Assembly: GCA_024408905.1 (NCBI GenBank) | Contig: JAKSUP010000022.1 | Coordinates: 1-12,007 of the forward strand | DNA length: 12,007 bases | Reading direction: 5' to 3' | Source: a bacterium | GTDB lineage: Bacteria; Cyanobacteriota; Vampirovibrionia; Gastranaerophilales; Gastranaerophilaceae | Shown here: piece by piece, positions 7,082-12,007 of the stretch | How the letters are laid out: every line of letters begins with the position of its first letter | How positions within the stretch are numbered: the first letter of the stretch is position 1 | Translations under genes and position numbers: made by a program | Notes under the pieces: generated by a model | What the model was told of the DNA's origin: nothing | The model's database searches: none | What the model saw: only the letters and a program-made list of their open reading frames with translations

Positions 7082-7849
7082 ATAAAACATTGCAAATCTC
7101 ATGCCTGAGTATTCCGTATTATATCCACAAATAAGTTCACTCTCTGCTTCCGGTAAATCGAAAGGACAACGATTTAATTCTGCCAAAATAGAGATAAACA
7201 TAATTACAAAACCGATTATACAAGGTAAAATATACCACCCCAAAACTCCGTATTTTGAACTCTGCGCAAGTGTAATTTGAGTCAAGTTTAAAGATGACGC
7301 TAATGTTGCAACCGATAATACAGTAAACGCAATAGGAAGTTCGTAAGCTAAAATTTGAGAAACATTTCTCATAGCACCCATAAGTGAATATTTGTTATTG
7401 CTCGCCCAGCCACCAAGTAAAATACAAAGAACAGGGAGTGTCGCAATCGCAACATACAACAACAAATTCGTTCCGAAATCCATAAATGTAAATTCGGAAC
7501 TATACGGAATTAACCCTAAAGCCACAGGAATTGGAATAAAAATCAATATCGGTGCAAGGTTAAATAAAACTCTATCAACTCCTTTTGGTGTGACATTTTC
7601 TTTGCATAACAATTTGAATGCATCAGCTACTGTTTGTAAAACGCCCCAAATTCCGACTCTATTTGGGCCTTTTCTTTGGGTGAAAAATCCAAGGAGCTTT
7701 CTTTCAATTAATACCAAAGCTAAAATTACAATTAATAAAGCCACAAAAATAATAACTAAAGGAATAGCATAAAATGTTATATCCCCAAAAATCTGCGAAA
7801 TACCGTGTTTTGATAAAAATTCTATGTATAAATGATATAAATAGTTCAT
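7079..7849 (-). CDS. nuoH: NADH-quinone oxidoreductase subunit H, N-terminal part (interrupted)
   Basis: NuoH joins the hydrophilic arm to the membrane arm and forms much of the quinone channel. The first 256 residues are well conserved: ERKLLGFFTQRKGPNRVG (49-66), ADAFKLLCKE (75-84), GGWASNNKYSLMGAMR (146-161) and AELNRCPFDLPEAESELICGYNTEYSGMRFAMF (223-255). A TAG at codon 257 stops translation before the last two membrane helices, which follow in the same frame at 7066-6752. With readthrough the product would be 365 residues, a typical NuoH length. The ATG start overlaps the nuoD stop (TAATG), with GGAGG about 10 bases upstream. If the stop is real, the complex would lack part of its proximal membrane module. 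Confidence 0.92.
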   Translation of the reverse strand: MNYLYHLYIEFLSKHGISQIFGDITFYAIPLVIIFVALLIVILALVLIERKLLGFFTQRKGPNRVGIWGVLQTVADAFKLLCKENVTPKGVDRVLFNLAPILIFIPIPVALGLIPYSSEFTFMDFGTNLLLYVAIATLPVLCILLGGWASNNKYSLMGAMRNVSQILAYELPIAFTVLSVATLASSLNLTQITLAQSSKYGVLGWYILPCIIGFVIMFISILAELNRCPFDLPEAESELICGYNTEYSGMRFAMFY

Positions 7850-8934
7850 TATTTATCGACCTCCGGTAAAATAATATCAAGAGAGCCGGCTATTGCTATC
7901 GCGTCATTCAAGTATTCTCCGACCAAAAGTTTTCTCAAAAGATTTACTGAATAATATGAGCCTGTTCTCCACTTCAATCTGTATGGAGTTTTTTCTTCTG
8001 TAGATTTTATATAAACACTTGCTAAACCTCGTGGCGCCTCAATTTCAGAATAATATTCTCCTTGAGGCAGCTTAATATTCAACGGATTTACAAATGTTTG
8101 CTCAACCCCTGTACTTTGTTTCAATTTTCCCAAAATCTGCTTTATTATATTTATGGATTCTTTTATTTCCAAAATTCTTGCCTTATAACGACACCAAGCA
8201 TCTTTCCCCAAAAGTACAACAGGCTTAAATTCAATATCTTTGTACAAATAATCATTTGACCTTATATCCAAATTTATACCACTCGTCCTCAAATTAACTC
8301 CTGTAATTCCAAAATTCAATGCAACATCTGAGTTCAAACTCCCTTTACCCTTTGTTCTTTGGATAAAAATAGGATTGTCAGTTATAATTTTTTCATAATC
8401 ATTTAATTTTGAAGGCAGAATTTTTATAATATTTTCAACATCCTCCAAGTCAAAAATATCACGCCTTACACCCCCATAGACAAAATAATTATTCATCATT
8501 CTTTGGCCTGTAACTTTTTCAAAATATTTCAGGATAAGTTCACGCTCTCTAAATGCATAGAAAAACGGTGAAACAGCACCCAAATCCATCAAAAATGCAC
8601 CAATCCACAGTAGGTGTGATGCGATTCTATTCAATTCAAGCATCAAAACTCTTATATTCTTAACCCTTGATGAAAGTTCTATATCAAGTGCTTTTTCTAC
8701 TGTCCTGCACAGAAGCTCGGAATAGAAAAATCCTGCAAGATAGTCAATTCTATCAACAAGTGGCAAATATTGAATATAACTCAATTTTTCTGCCATTTTC
8801 TCCATCCCTCTATGAAGATAGCCGACATCAGGTTCGCAAGAAAGAATTTTTTCTCCTTCAAGCTCTAATATCAACCTCAAAACTCCGTGTGTTGAAGGGT
8901 GTTGAGGGCCTAAATTGAGTTTTAATTTAGTCAT
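7849..8934 (-). CDS. nuoD: NADH-quinone oxidoreductase subunit D (49-kDa-type)
   Basis: NuoD forms the quinone-binding pocket together with NuoB. It is a separate gene, not fused to nuoC as in E. coli. It has 361 residues, with the start GPQHPSTHGVLRL (9-21), CEPDVGYLHRGMEKMAE (33-49), DRIDYLAGF (61-69) and the usual end ILPEVDK. His16 and Tyr65 correspond to the quinone-head ligands His38 and Tyr87 of Thermus Nqo4; their 49-residue spacing is the same. The ATG at 8934 overlaps the nuoC end by 8 bases, with GAGG a few bases upstream. The gene is intact and is followed directly by nuoH; in NADH-oxidising operons nuoE, nuoF and nuoG commonly occupy that gap. Confidence 0.96.
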   Translation of the reverse strand: MTKLKLNLGPQHPSTHGVLRLILELEGEKILSCEPDVGYLHRGMEKMAEKLSYIQYLPLVDRIDYLAGFFYSELLCRTVEKALDIELSSRVKNIRVLMLELNRIASHLLWIGAFLMDLGAVSPFFYAFRERELILKYFEKVTGQRMMNNYFVYGGVRRDIFDLEDVENIIKILPSKLNDYEKIITDNPIFIQRTKGKGSLNSDVALNFGITGVNLRTSGINLDIRSNDYLYKDIEFKPVVLLGKDAWCRYKARILEIKESINIIKQILGKLKQSTGVEQTFVNPLNIKLPQGEYYSEIEAPRGLASVYIKSTEEKTPYRLKWRTGSYYSVNLLRKLLVGEYLNDAIAIAGSLDIILPEVDK

Positions 8935-9349
8935 TCCACCTCAACCTTTCATCATTTTGTACGTAGTCTTTTCTAAGAGGATGCCCTTCCCAACTTTCAG
9001 GTAAATATAGCCTTTTTAATTCATCATTTCCGACAAATTTTACCCCGAATAAATCATAAATTTCTTTTTCGTCAGCCACAGCTGATTCAAAAATTTTTGA
9101 TACACTTTCTGCAAAATCATTTACAACAAACGACACTAATACACTTTCTTCATTTTCAGTCGAATAAAGTCTGTATATCAGTTCAATTCCGTGTTCTTTA
9201 TTATCCACGGCAACAATTTCTTTTAATAAATTAAAACCATAATTATCTTTTATAAATTCTATAGTTTTAGCCAAATCTGACTTAATGACGATTTTTTCGT
9301 CAATAAGTTCGCAGTTTTGAAATATATCGTTAAATTCATTTATGTTCAT
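8927..9349 (-). CDS. nuoC: NADH-quinone oxidoreductase subunit C (30-kDa-type)
   Basis: NuoC is a cofactor-free structural subunit of the hydrophilic arm that packs against NuoD. It has 140 residues. The C-terminal family signature is clear: EKEIYDLFGVKF (about 94-105) and LYLPESWEGHPLRKDY (113-128). The N-terminal half is short and weakly conserved, as is common. The ATG at 9349 directly follows the nuoB stop, with GGAG 8 bases before it, and the 3' end overlaps nuoD by 8 bases, so translation is probably coupled. Confidence 0.95.
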   Translation of the reverse strand: MNINEFNDIFQNCELIDEKIVIKSDLAKTIEFIKDNYGFNLLKEIVAVDNKEHGIELIYRLYSTENEESVLVSFVVNDFAESVSKIFESAVADEKEIYDLFGVKFVGNDELKRLYLPESWEGHPLRKDYVQNDERLRWND

Positions 9350-9901
9350 TTATTCAACTCCAATTTTTGTTACGGTAAAATCGTTTTCAACCAATATCCC
9401 ACAGTATTCCTTCAATTTTGGAGTATGTTTTTCAACGAACTCTTTTCTTTTTAAAATAGATTCTTTTTTAATTTCTTTTTGCAATTTTCTAATCGCATCA
9501 AGTAAAGCTTCCGGTTTTGGCGGACACAAAGGTAAATAAATATCCACAGGTATAATTTTGTCAATACCGTTTACAACAGAATAAGATGTTTCATTAAACA
9601 TCCCGCCACCACAGGTACAAGCACCCATAGCAATTACATATTTAGGTTCAGCCATTTGTTCATAGAGTTTCAAAAGTGCAGGTGCCATTTTGTGAGTAAT
9701 TGTCCCTGCACAAATCAATAAATCTGCTTGTCTTGGAGAACCTCTAAAAACTTCTGAGCCAAAACGTGCAATATCATTATTTGAAGCAACTGTATGCATC
9801 ATTTCTATACCACAACAAGATGTTGCAAATGTCAAAGGCCACAAGGAATTTGCCCTTGACCAATTTAAGATATAATCAACGGAGGTTACTATAACATTCA
9901 T
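9350..9901 (-). CDS. nuoB: NADH-quinone oxidoreductase subunit B (cluster N2, NdhK-like)
   Basis: NuoB carries the terminal 4Fe-4S cluster N2, which reduces quinone. The four ligands are the adjacent Cys29-Cys30 in ATSCCGIEM, Cys95 in [10 protein letters not shown] and Cys126 in [10 protein letters not shown]. The 31-residue step between the last two, the GACT...GGMF motif and CPPKPEA match cyanobacterial NdhK and not proteobacterial NuoB, which has a 29-residue step. An extra Cys97 lies next to a ligand. The frame could open at GTG 9910, but ATG 9901 has GAGG 8 bases upstream and overlaps the nuoA stop by one base, giving 183 residues. It is intact. Confidence 0.95.
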   Translation of the reverse strand: MNVIVTSVDYILNWSRANSLWPLTFATSCCGIEMMHTVASNNDIARFGSEVFRGSPRQADLLICAGTITHKMAPALLKLYEQMAEPKYVIAMGACTCGGGMFNETSYSVVNGIDKIIPVDIYLPLCPPKPEALLDAIRKLQKEIKKESILKRKEFVEKHTPKLKEYCGILVENDFTVTKIGVE

Positions 9902-10254
9902 TATATCCACCTCAACATTCGTTTTTTTATTGCAAAAATTAAGCCAAAAAGCAAAATTCCGACAAACAAAAAGGCTTCTGCAACAGCGAAAATTCCTAAC
10001 GAATTCAAGGATATTGCAAACGGATAAAGAAAAATAGTTTCTATATCGAAGATTAAAAACAAAATGGCATAGTTAAAATATCTTATATCAAACTTGATTT
10101 TTGCATCTTCAAAAGGAGTAATTCCACATTCATAGGTCGTATTTTTTAATGCACTTTCTTTTTTATACTGGCACAAGAATCCTGCAACAACCATTAATAT
10201 TGCTAAAATAGTTGATAAAACCACGAATATTGCTAAACAAACAAGCTCCTTCAA
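9901..10254 (-). CDS. nuoA: NADH-quinone oxidoreductase subunit A
   Basis: NuoA is a three-helix membrane subunit near the quinone entry site. At 117 residues it has the usual length. [38 protein letters not shown] (about 41-78) is the family hallmark, including the loop with the conserved cysteine and the acidic second helix. The start codon is TTG at 10254, supported by AAGGAG (minus strand of 10262-10267) 7 bases upstream and by the expected N-terminal helix. It is the first gene of the operon. The next gene upstream, for the TPR protein, is divergent. Confidence 0.94.
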   Translation of the reverse strand: MKELVCLAIFVVLSTILAILMVVAGFLCQYKKESALKNTTYECGITPFEDAKIKFDIRYFNYAILFLIFDIETIFLYPFAISLNSLGIFAVAEAFLFVGILLFGLIFAIKKRMLRWI

Positions 10255-10261
10255 ACGATAT

Positions 10262-10267
10262 CTCCTT
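10262..10267 (-). promoter_or_regulatory. Shine-Dalgarno sequence fixing the TTG start of nuoA
   Basis: AAGGAG on the minus strand stands 7 bases before TTG 10254, a strong match at normal distance. It decides in favour of the TTG, since no ATG nearby fits the family N-terminus. Confidence 0.8.
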
Positions 10268-10325
10268 ATGCAGTTTCTTTATATCAATTTTCCGATAAAA
10301 ATTTTTTTGATACAATAGATTATTA

Positions 10326-10331
10326 TATAAT
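10326..10331 (+). promoter_or_regulatory. -10 box for the TPR gene
   Basis: A perfect TATAAT lies 14 bases before the ATG at 10346. No clear -35 box is seen at 17 bases; TTGATA (10307-10312) is only 13 bases away. The expected leader is about 8 bases, too short to contain a Shine-Dalgarno sequence, and none is present. Confidence 0.45.
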
Positions 10332-10354
10332 ATTAAGACAAATTTATGCGACAA
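10327..10354 (-). promoter_or_regulatory. Candidate promoter of the nuo operon
   Basis: On the minus strand TTGTCG (10354-10349) and TATTAT (10332-10327) are 16 bases apart, giving a start near 10320 and a leader of about 66 bases. The -10 box overlaps the TATAAT box of the divergent TPR gene. An alternative with TTGTCT at 10341-10336 is weaker. The region is so AT-rich that this is tentative. Confidence 0.35.
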
Positions 10355-10981
10355 CTTTCCACCATATTTTTATCAATAATTTTTTTTACGCTACTGTTTG
10401 CTCAGCCGTCTTACTCTGCACTTCGAGGTGGCATAGATTACAGTATACCTATTGAATACAGGAATTTGTCAGAGAATGAACTTCAAAAAAAAGCAAGCTA
10501 TCATTATTTTGAAGCAATAAAGGCGAAAGATGGGGTTATAACAGACGATATAACTGATGCCCTTAATCTTTATACAATATTGCAAAACGTAAATCCTGAT
10601 AATGTGGAATATAGTATAAAGCTTGGCATATTATACGGAAAAATCGGAAAAGACAGATATGCAAAAGGAAATCTCTACAGAGCAATAAGCATAAATGACA
10701 ATAACCCAGCTGCATACTATCAATTGGGAGAATTTTATTACAAAAGAACTTCATATAAAAAAGCTCTGAAGTTTTATACCATAGCTTATCAAAAAGGCTA
10801 TTCAAAAGACTATGATACTTTGTATAAATTGGGCGATATCTACGAAAAATTCGGGGATACAAAAGAAGCTCTGAAATACTTAAAAGAAGCATCTTTACAA
10901 AGTCCAAATTCAGAACTCGATAGCAAAATTAAAAGAGTAGAAACTTTTGACTCTATAAATAAGGAATATTATACAAAATAA
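10346..10981 (+). CDS. Secreted TPR-repeat protein
   Basis: This 211-residue protein begins with a signal peptide: MRQ, then a hydrophobic core (about 6-20) and a likely cleavage after SYSA (25). The mature part is mostly tetratricopeptide repeats, at about 85-118, 121-154 and 155-189 (YKLGDIYEKFGDTKEALKYLKEAS is the clearest), with a poorer one at 51-84. Such helical arrays mediate protein contacts outside the cytoplasm or at the envelope. No catalytic domain is visible and the partner is unknown. It is transcribed alone: divergent from nuoA with 91 bases between, and closed by a strong terminator 26 bases downstream. It lacks a Shine-Dalgarno sequence, unlike the nuo genes. Confidence 0.9.
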   Translation: MRQLSTIFLSIIFFTLLFAQPSYSALRGGIDYSIPIEYRNLSENELQKKASYHYFEAIKAKDGVITDDITDALNLYTILQNVNPDNVEYSIKLGILYGKIGKDRYAKGNLYRAISINDNNPAAYYQLGEFYYKRTSYKKALKFYTIAYQKGYSKDYDTLYKLGDIYEKFGDTKEALKYLKEASLQSPNSELDSKIKRVETFDSINKEYYTK

Positions 10982-11006
10982 AATGATAATATTAAATTAG
11001 AAAATC

Positions 11007-11046
11007 AAAAGAGGGTATCCGTGAGTATTTGGATACCCTCTTTTTT
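11007..11046 (+). terminator. Rho-independent terminator of the TPR gene
   Basis: A perfect 14-bp stem (11007-11020 with 11031-11044, core GAGGGTATCC) has a 10-base loop and ends in a run of T. It lies 26 bases after the TPR stop codon. The A-run at the opposite side could also serve the minus strand. Confidence 0.9.
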
Positions 11047-11059
11047 ATATAGAATTAAC

Positions 11060-11081
11060 TACATAATATTTATTATTGGTA
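11060..11081 (+). repeat. Left terminal inverted repeat
   Basis: This 22-base A/T-rich sequence starts TACATAAT and ends TTATTGGTA. It is perfectly complementary to 11532-11553. Confidence 0.8.
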
Positions 11082-11094
11082 CTTGTTATGTGCA

Positions 11095-11132
11095 TTTTCT
11101 TCTCTTTTTATGGCAACAAAAAGAGAAGAAAA
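11095..11132. repeat. 15-bp hairpin near the left end of the element
   Basis: TTTTCTTCTCTTTTT (11095-11109) pairs perfectly with 11118-11132 around the loop ATGGCAAC. The loop is nearly complementary to part of the GTTGCATAGT loop of the hairpin at 11366-11414, so the two hairpins look like inverted relatives. Confidence 0.65.
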
Positions 11133-11212
11133 CGCACCCAAAAGAAGAGAAAAACAGCCACCGTTCAGAGCAACCTACGGTTGCCTGACAGAATGGATGT
11201 TGCAAGCAAGCT

Positions 11213-11284
11213 TGCACTTTTAGGCTCGCTAAAAAACGCTCGCCGTTTTAACCCCGAGCGTTACTTAGCGAGGGAAAAAGTGCA
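11213..11284. repeat. Three-tier extended hairpin in the element core
   Basis: Three consecutive stems nest with small internal loops. The outer stem is TGCACTTTT (11213-11221) with AAAAGTGCA (11276-11284). The middle stem is CTCGCTAA (11225-11232) with TTAGCGAG (11265-11272). The inner stem is AACGCTCG (11235-11242) with CGAGCGTT (11255-11262). That gives 25 base pairs around a 12-base loop. Short GAA- or TAC-loop hairpins flank it at 11170-11184, 11281-11299 and 11317-11331. Confidence 0.75.
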
Positions 11285-11365
11285 AACCGAAGGTTTGCAA
11301 CTATCATTTGATCAACTCACCCGAAGGGTGATGTGATATTCGCTTGGGTTTCTTATTTTCTTTTC

Positions 11366-11414
11366 GTACTTTTCTTTTGTTCTTTGTTGCATAGTAAAGA
11401 AAAAAGAAAAGTAC
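11366..11414. repeat. Long A/T-rich hairpin in the right half of the element
   Basis: GTACTTTTCTTTT (11366-11378) pairs perfectly with AAAAGAAAAGTAC (11402-11414). TCTTT (11381-11385) and AAAGA (11396-11400) continue the stem after a small bulge, and the loop is GTTGCATAGT. Confidence 0.7.
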
Positions 11415-11531
11415 ATACAAAAATAAATTTTTAAAAAGAAAAGAAAATACACATAGATGAAGAAAAATAAAAAAATAGCATACCCCCCTCCTGCCTTTCA
11501 GGCACCCTCCCCCTCGGAGAGGGAATTTCTA

Positions 11532-11553
11532 TACCAATAATAAATATTATGTA
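11532..11553 (-). repeat. Right terminal inverted repeat
   Basis: This is the exact reverse complement of 11060-11081 and closes the element. The bases outside it (AAAAAAGGGGG) do not match the left flank. Confidence 0.8.
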
Positions 11554-11613
11554 AAAAAGGGGGACTTTTGAGTCACACCTTTTTGTTTTATACTACACAA
11601 AATAACAATTTAT

Positions 11614-11641
11614 TTGTAGTTTTTTAAAATTATGATATAAT
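11614..11641 (+). promoter_or_regulatory. Promoter directly before a GTG start (leaderless arrangement)
   Basis: TTGTAG (11614-11619) and a perfect TATAAT (11636-11641) are 16 bases apart. Only 6 bases separate the -10 box from GTG 11648, so transcription would begin at or within a base or two of the start codon. Confidence 0.55.
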
Positions 11642-11647
11642 TTCGTT

Positions 11648-12007
11648 GTGAGAGATTTTATTAAGATATTTATAGTTGGGGTGGTTATGATTATGGCTTC
11701 GCAGGTTTATGCAGCGAGCTATAAGTTATTGGTTTTGCCCGATAATATTGTAACAGAGAGCATCGCATTAGATTCTTACATCTATGATGCTTCGGCTGAA
11801 TTCTTTGCTGACGAAGTTATCAACTTGATAAATACAACAGACAAAATAAAAGCTCCCGCAGTTAGTGAAACAAGAACAATCTTAAAAAAAGATCCTGCGA
11901 CTATGCTATGTACAAAAAATCTGATGGCAAGATTTAAGACTTCTTATAACATAGATTATGCATCAGTTAAAAAATTAGCAAATAAAACCGGTTCAAGATA
12001 TGTTCTT
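11648..12007 (+). CDS. Secreted protein of unknown function (5' part, runs off the window)
   Basis: The frame is open from GTG 11648 to the window end, 120 codons. The product starts with a signal peptide: Arg2 and Lys6, a hydrophobic core IFIVGVVMIMA, and cleavage after VYA (about 22). The mature start YKLLVLPDNIVTES and the later KKLANKTGSRYVL resemble the strand-helix pattern of N-terminal domains in TolB/CsgG-like periplasmic proteins, but this is weak. An in-frame TGA at 11633 leaves GTG 11648 as the first possible start. ATG 11687 has a GGGGTGG just before it but would destroy the signal peptide. The C-terminal part is not visible. Confidence 0.82.
   Translation, partial: MRDFIKIFIVGVVMIMASQVYAASYKLLVLPDNIVTESIALDSYIYDASAEFFADEVINLINTTDKIKAPAVSETRTILKKDPATMLCTKNLMARFKTSYNIDYASVKKLANKTGSRYVL

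Larger units (their letters stand above)
11060..11553. mobile_element. MITE-like element with perfect 22-bp terminal inverted repeats
   Basis: The sequence at 11060-11081 is the exact reverse complement of 11532-11553 over 22 bases. Complementarity stops at both ends of the match. Both outer ends are TA, so the element may be 20-bp repeats with a TA target duplication, as in IS630/Tc1-mariner-type elements; no longer duplication is seen. The interior is about 450 bases with many hairpins and a GC-richer middle (about 11160-11335). No transposase or other recognisable protein is present; the longest plus-strand frame (11076-11336) is low-complexity and follows the hairpins. This fits a non-autonomous miniature element. 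A large structured RNA is an alternative. Confidence 0.6.

Noticed and set aside
7060..7085. A frameshift in nuoH
   Set aside because: The distance between the two parts is a multiple of three and the intervening codons read in frame through one TAG, so a nonsense codon and not an insertion or deletion is responsible.
7392..7772. A 126-codon plus-strand frame opposite nuoH
   Set aside because: It is antisense to strongly conserved NuoH motifs and is a by-product of their codon use.
10163..10354. A minus-strand frame of 63 codons overlapping the start of nuoA
   Set aside because: It covers the promoter region and the nuoA 5' end in another frame; nuoA has clear family motifs and a strong Shine-Dalgarno sequence.
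10563..10907. A 114-codon minus-strand frame inside the TPR gene
   Set aside because: It is antisense to clear tetratricopeptide repeats and has no recognisable features.
11076..11336. An 86-codon plus-strand frame inside the inverted-repeat element
   Set aside because: Its start is a run of Lys/Arg that comes from the A/T-rich hairpin, the rest follows the GC-rich stem-loops, and no Shine-Dalgarno sequence or family motif is seen. The hairpins explain the sequence better than a protein does.
11554..11570. A target-site duplication longer than TA around the inverted-repeat element
   Set aside because: The left flank (AGAATTAAC) and right flank (AAAAAGGGGG) do not match; only the TA at the edges is shared, and that could be part of the repeat.

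Overview
The window is AT-rich (about one-third GC by eye) bacterial chromosome. Its centre is a single minus-strand operon for an 11-subunit complex I, in the order nuoA-B-C-D-H-I-J-K-L-M-N (positions 10254 down to 759). nuoD runs directly into nuoH, with no nuoE, nuoF or nuoG in between, so the NADH-oxidising module is not encoded here. This is the subunit set of the cyanobacterial NDH-1 or ferredoxin-type enzyme. NuoB also has the cyanobacterial NdhK signature and cysteine spacing. With the low GC and the small secreted and TPR proteins, this suggests a non-photosynthetic relative of Cyanobacteria (Vampirovibrionia/Melainabacteria, perhaps Gastranaerophilales). That placement is inference.

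Left flank (1-758): the last codons of an unknown plus-strand gene, an intergenic stretch with several inverted repeats and a terminator hairpin, a small XRE-type regulator on the minus strand, and a divergent 64-codon hypothetical ORF. A 26-bp near-palindrome lies between the two and looks like the regulator's operator. The hypothetical ORF converges on the end of nuoN, with 11 bases between the stop codons.

Operon (759-10254): genes overlap or abut, and nearly all have good Shine-Dalgarno sequences. nuoA and nuoL start at TTG. The quinone-site residues (NuoD His16 and Tyr65), the cluster ligands of NuoB and NuoI, and the main Glu/Lys residues of the antiporter-like subunits NuoL, NuoM and NuoN can all be seen. 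The exception is nuoH: an in-frame TAG at codon 257 cuts it in two, and the rest continues in the same frame for 108 codons.

Right flank (10255-12007): a 91-bp divergent promoter region; a secreted TPR protein with its own terminator; a roughly 490-bp element bounded by perfect 22-bp inverted repeats, filled with hairpins and without a convincing gene; then the start of a secreted protein whose GTG start lies 6 bases after a TATAAT box, which suggests a leaderless mRNA.

The operon would make a membrane complex that takes electrons from a donor other than NADH (ferredoxin is the usual suggestion for 11-subunit enzymes), passes them to quinone and pumps ions. Whether it works here depends on how the nuoH stop codon is explained.
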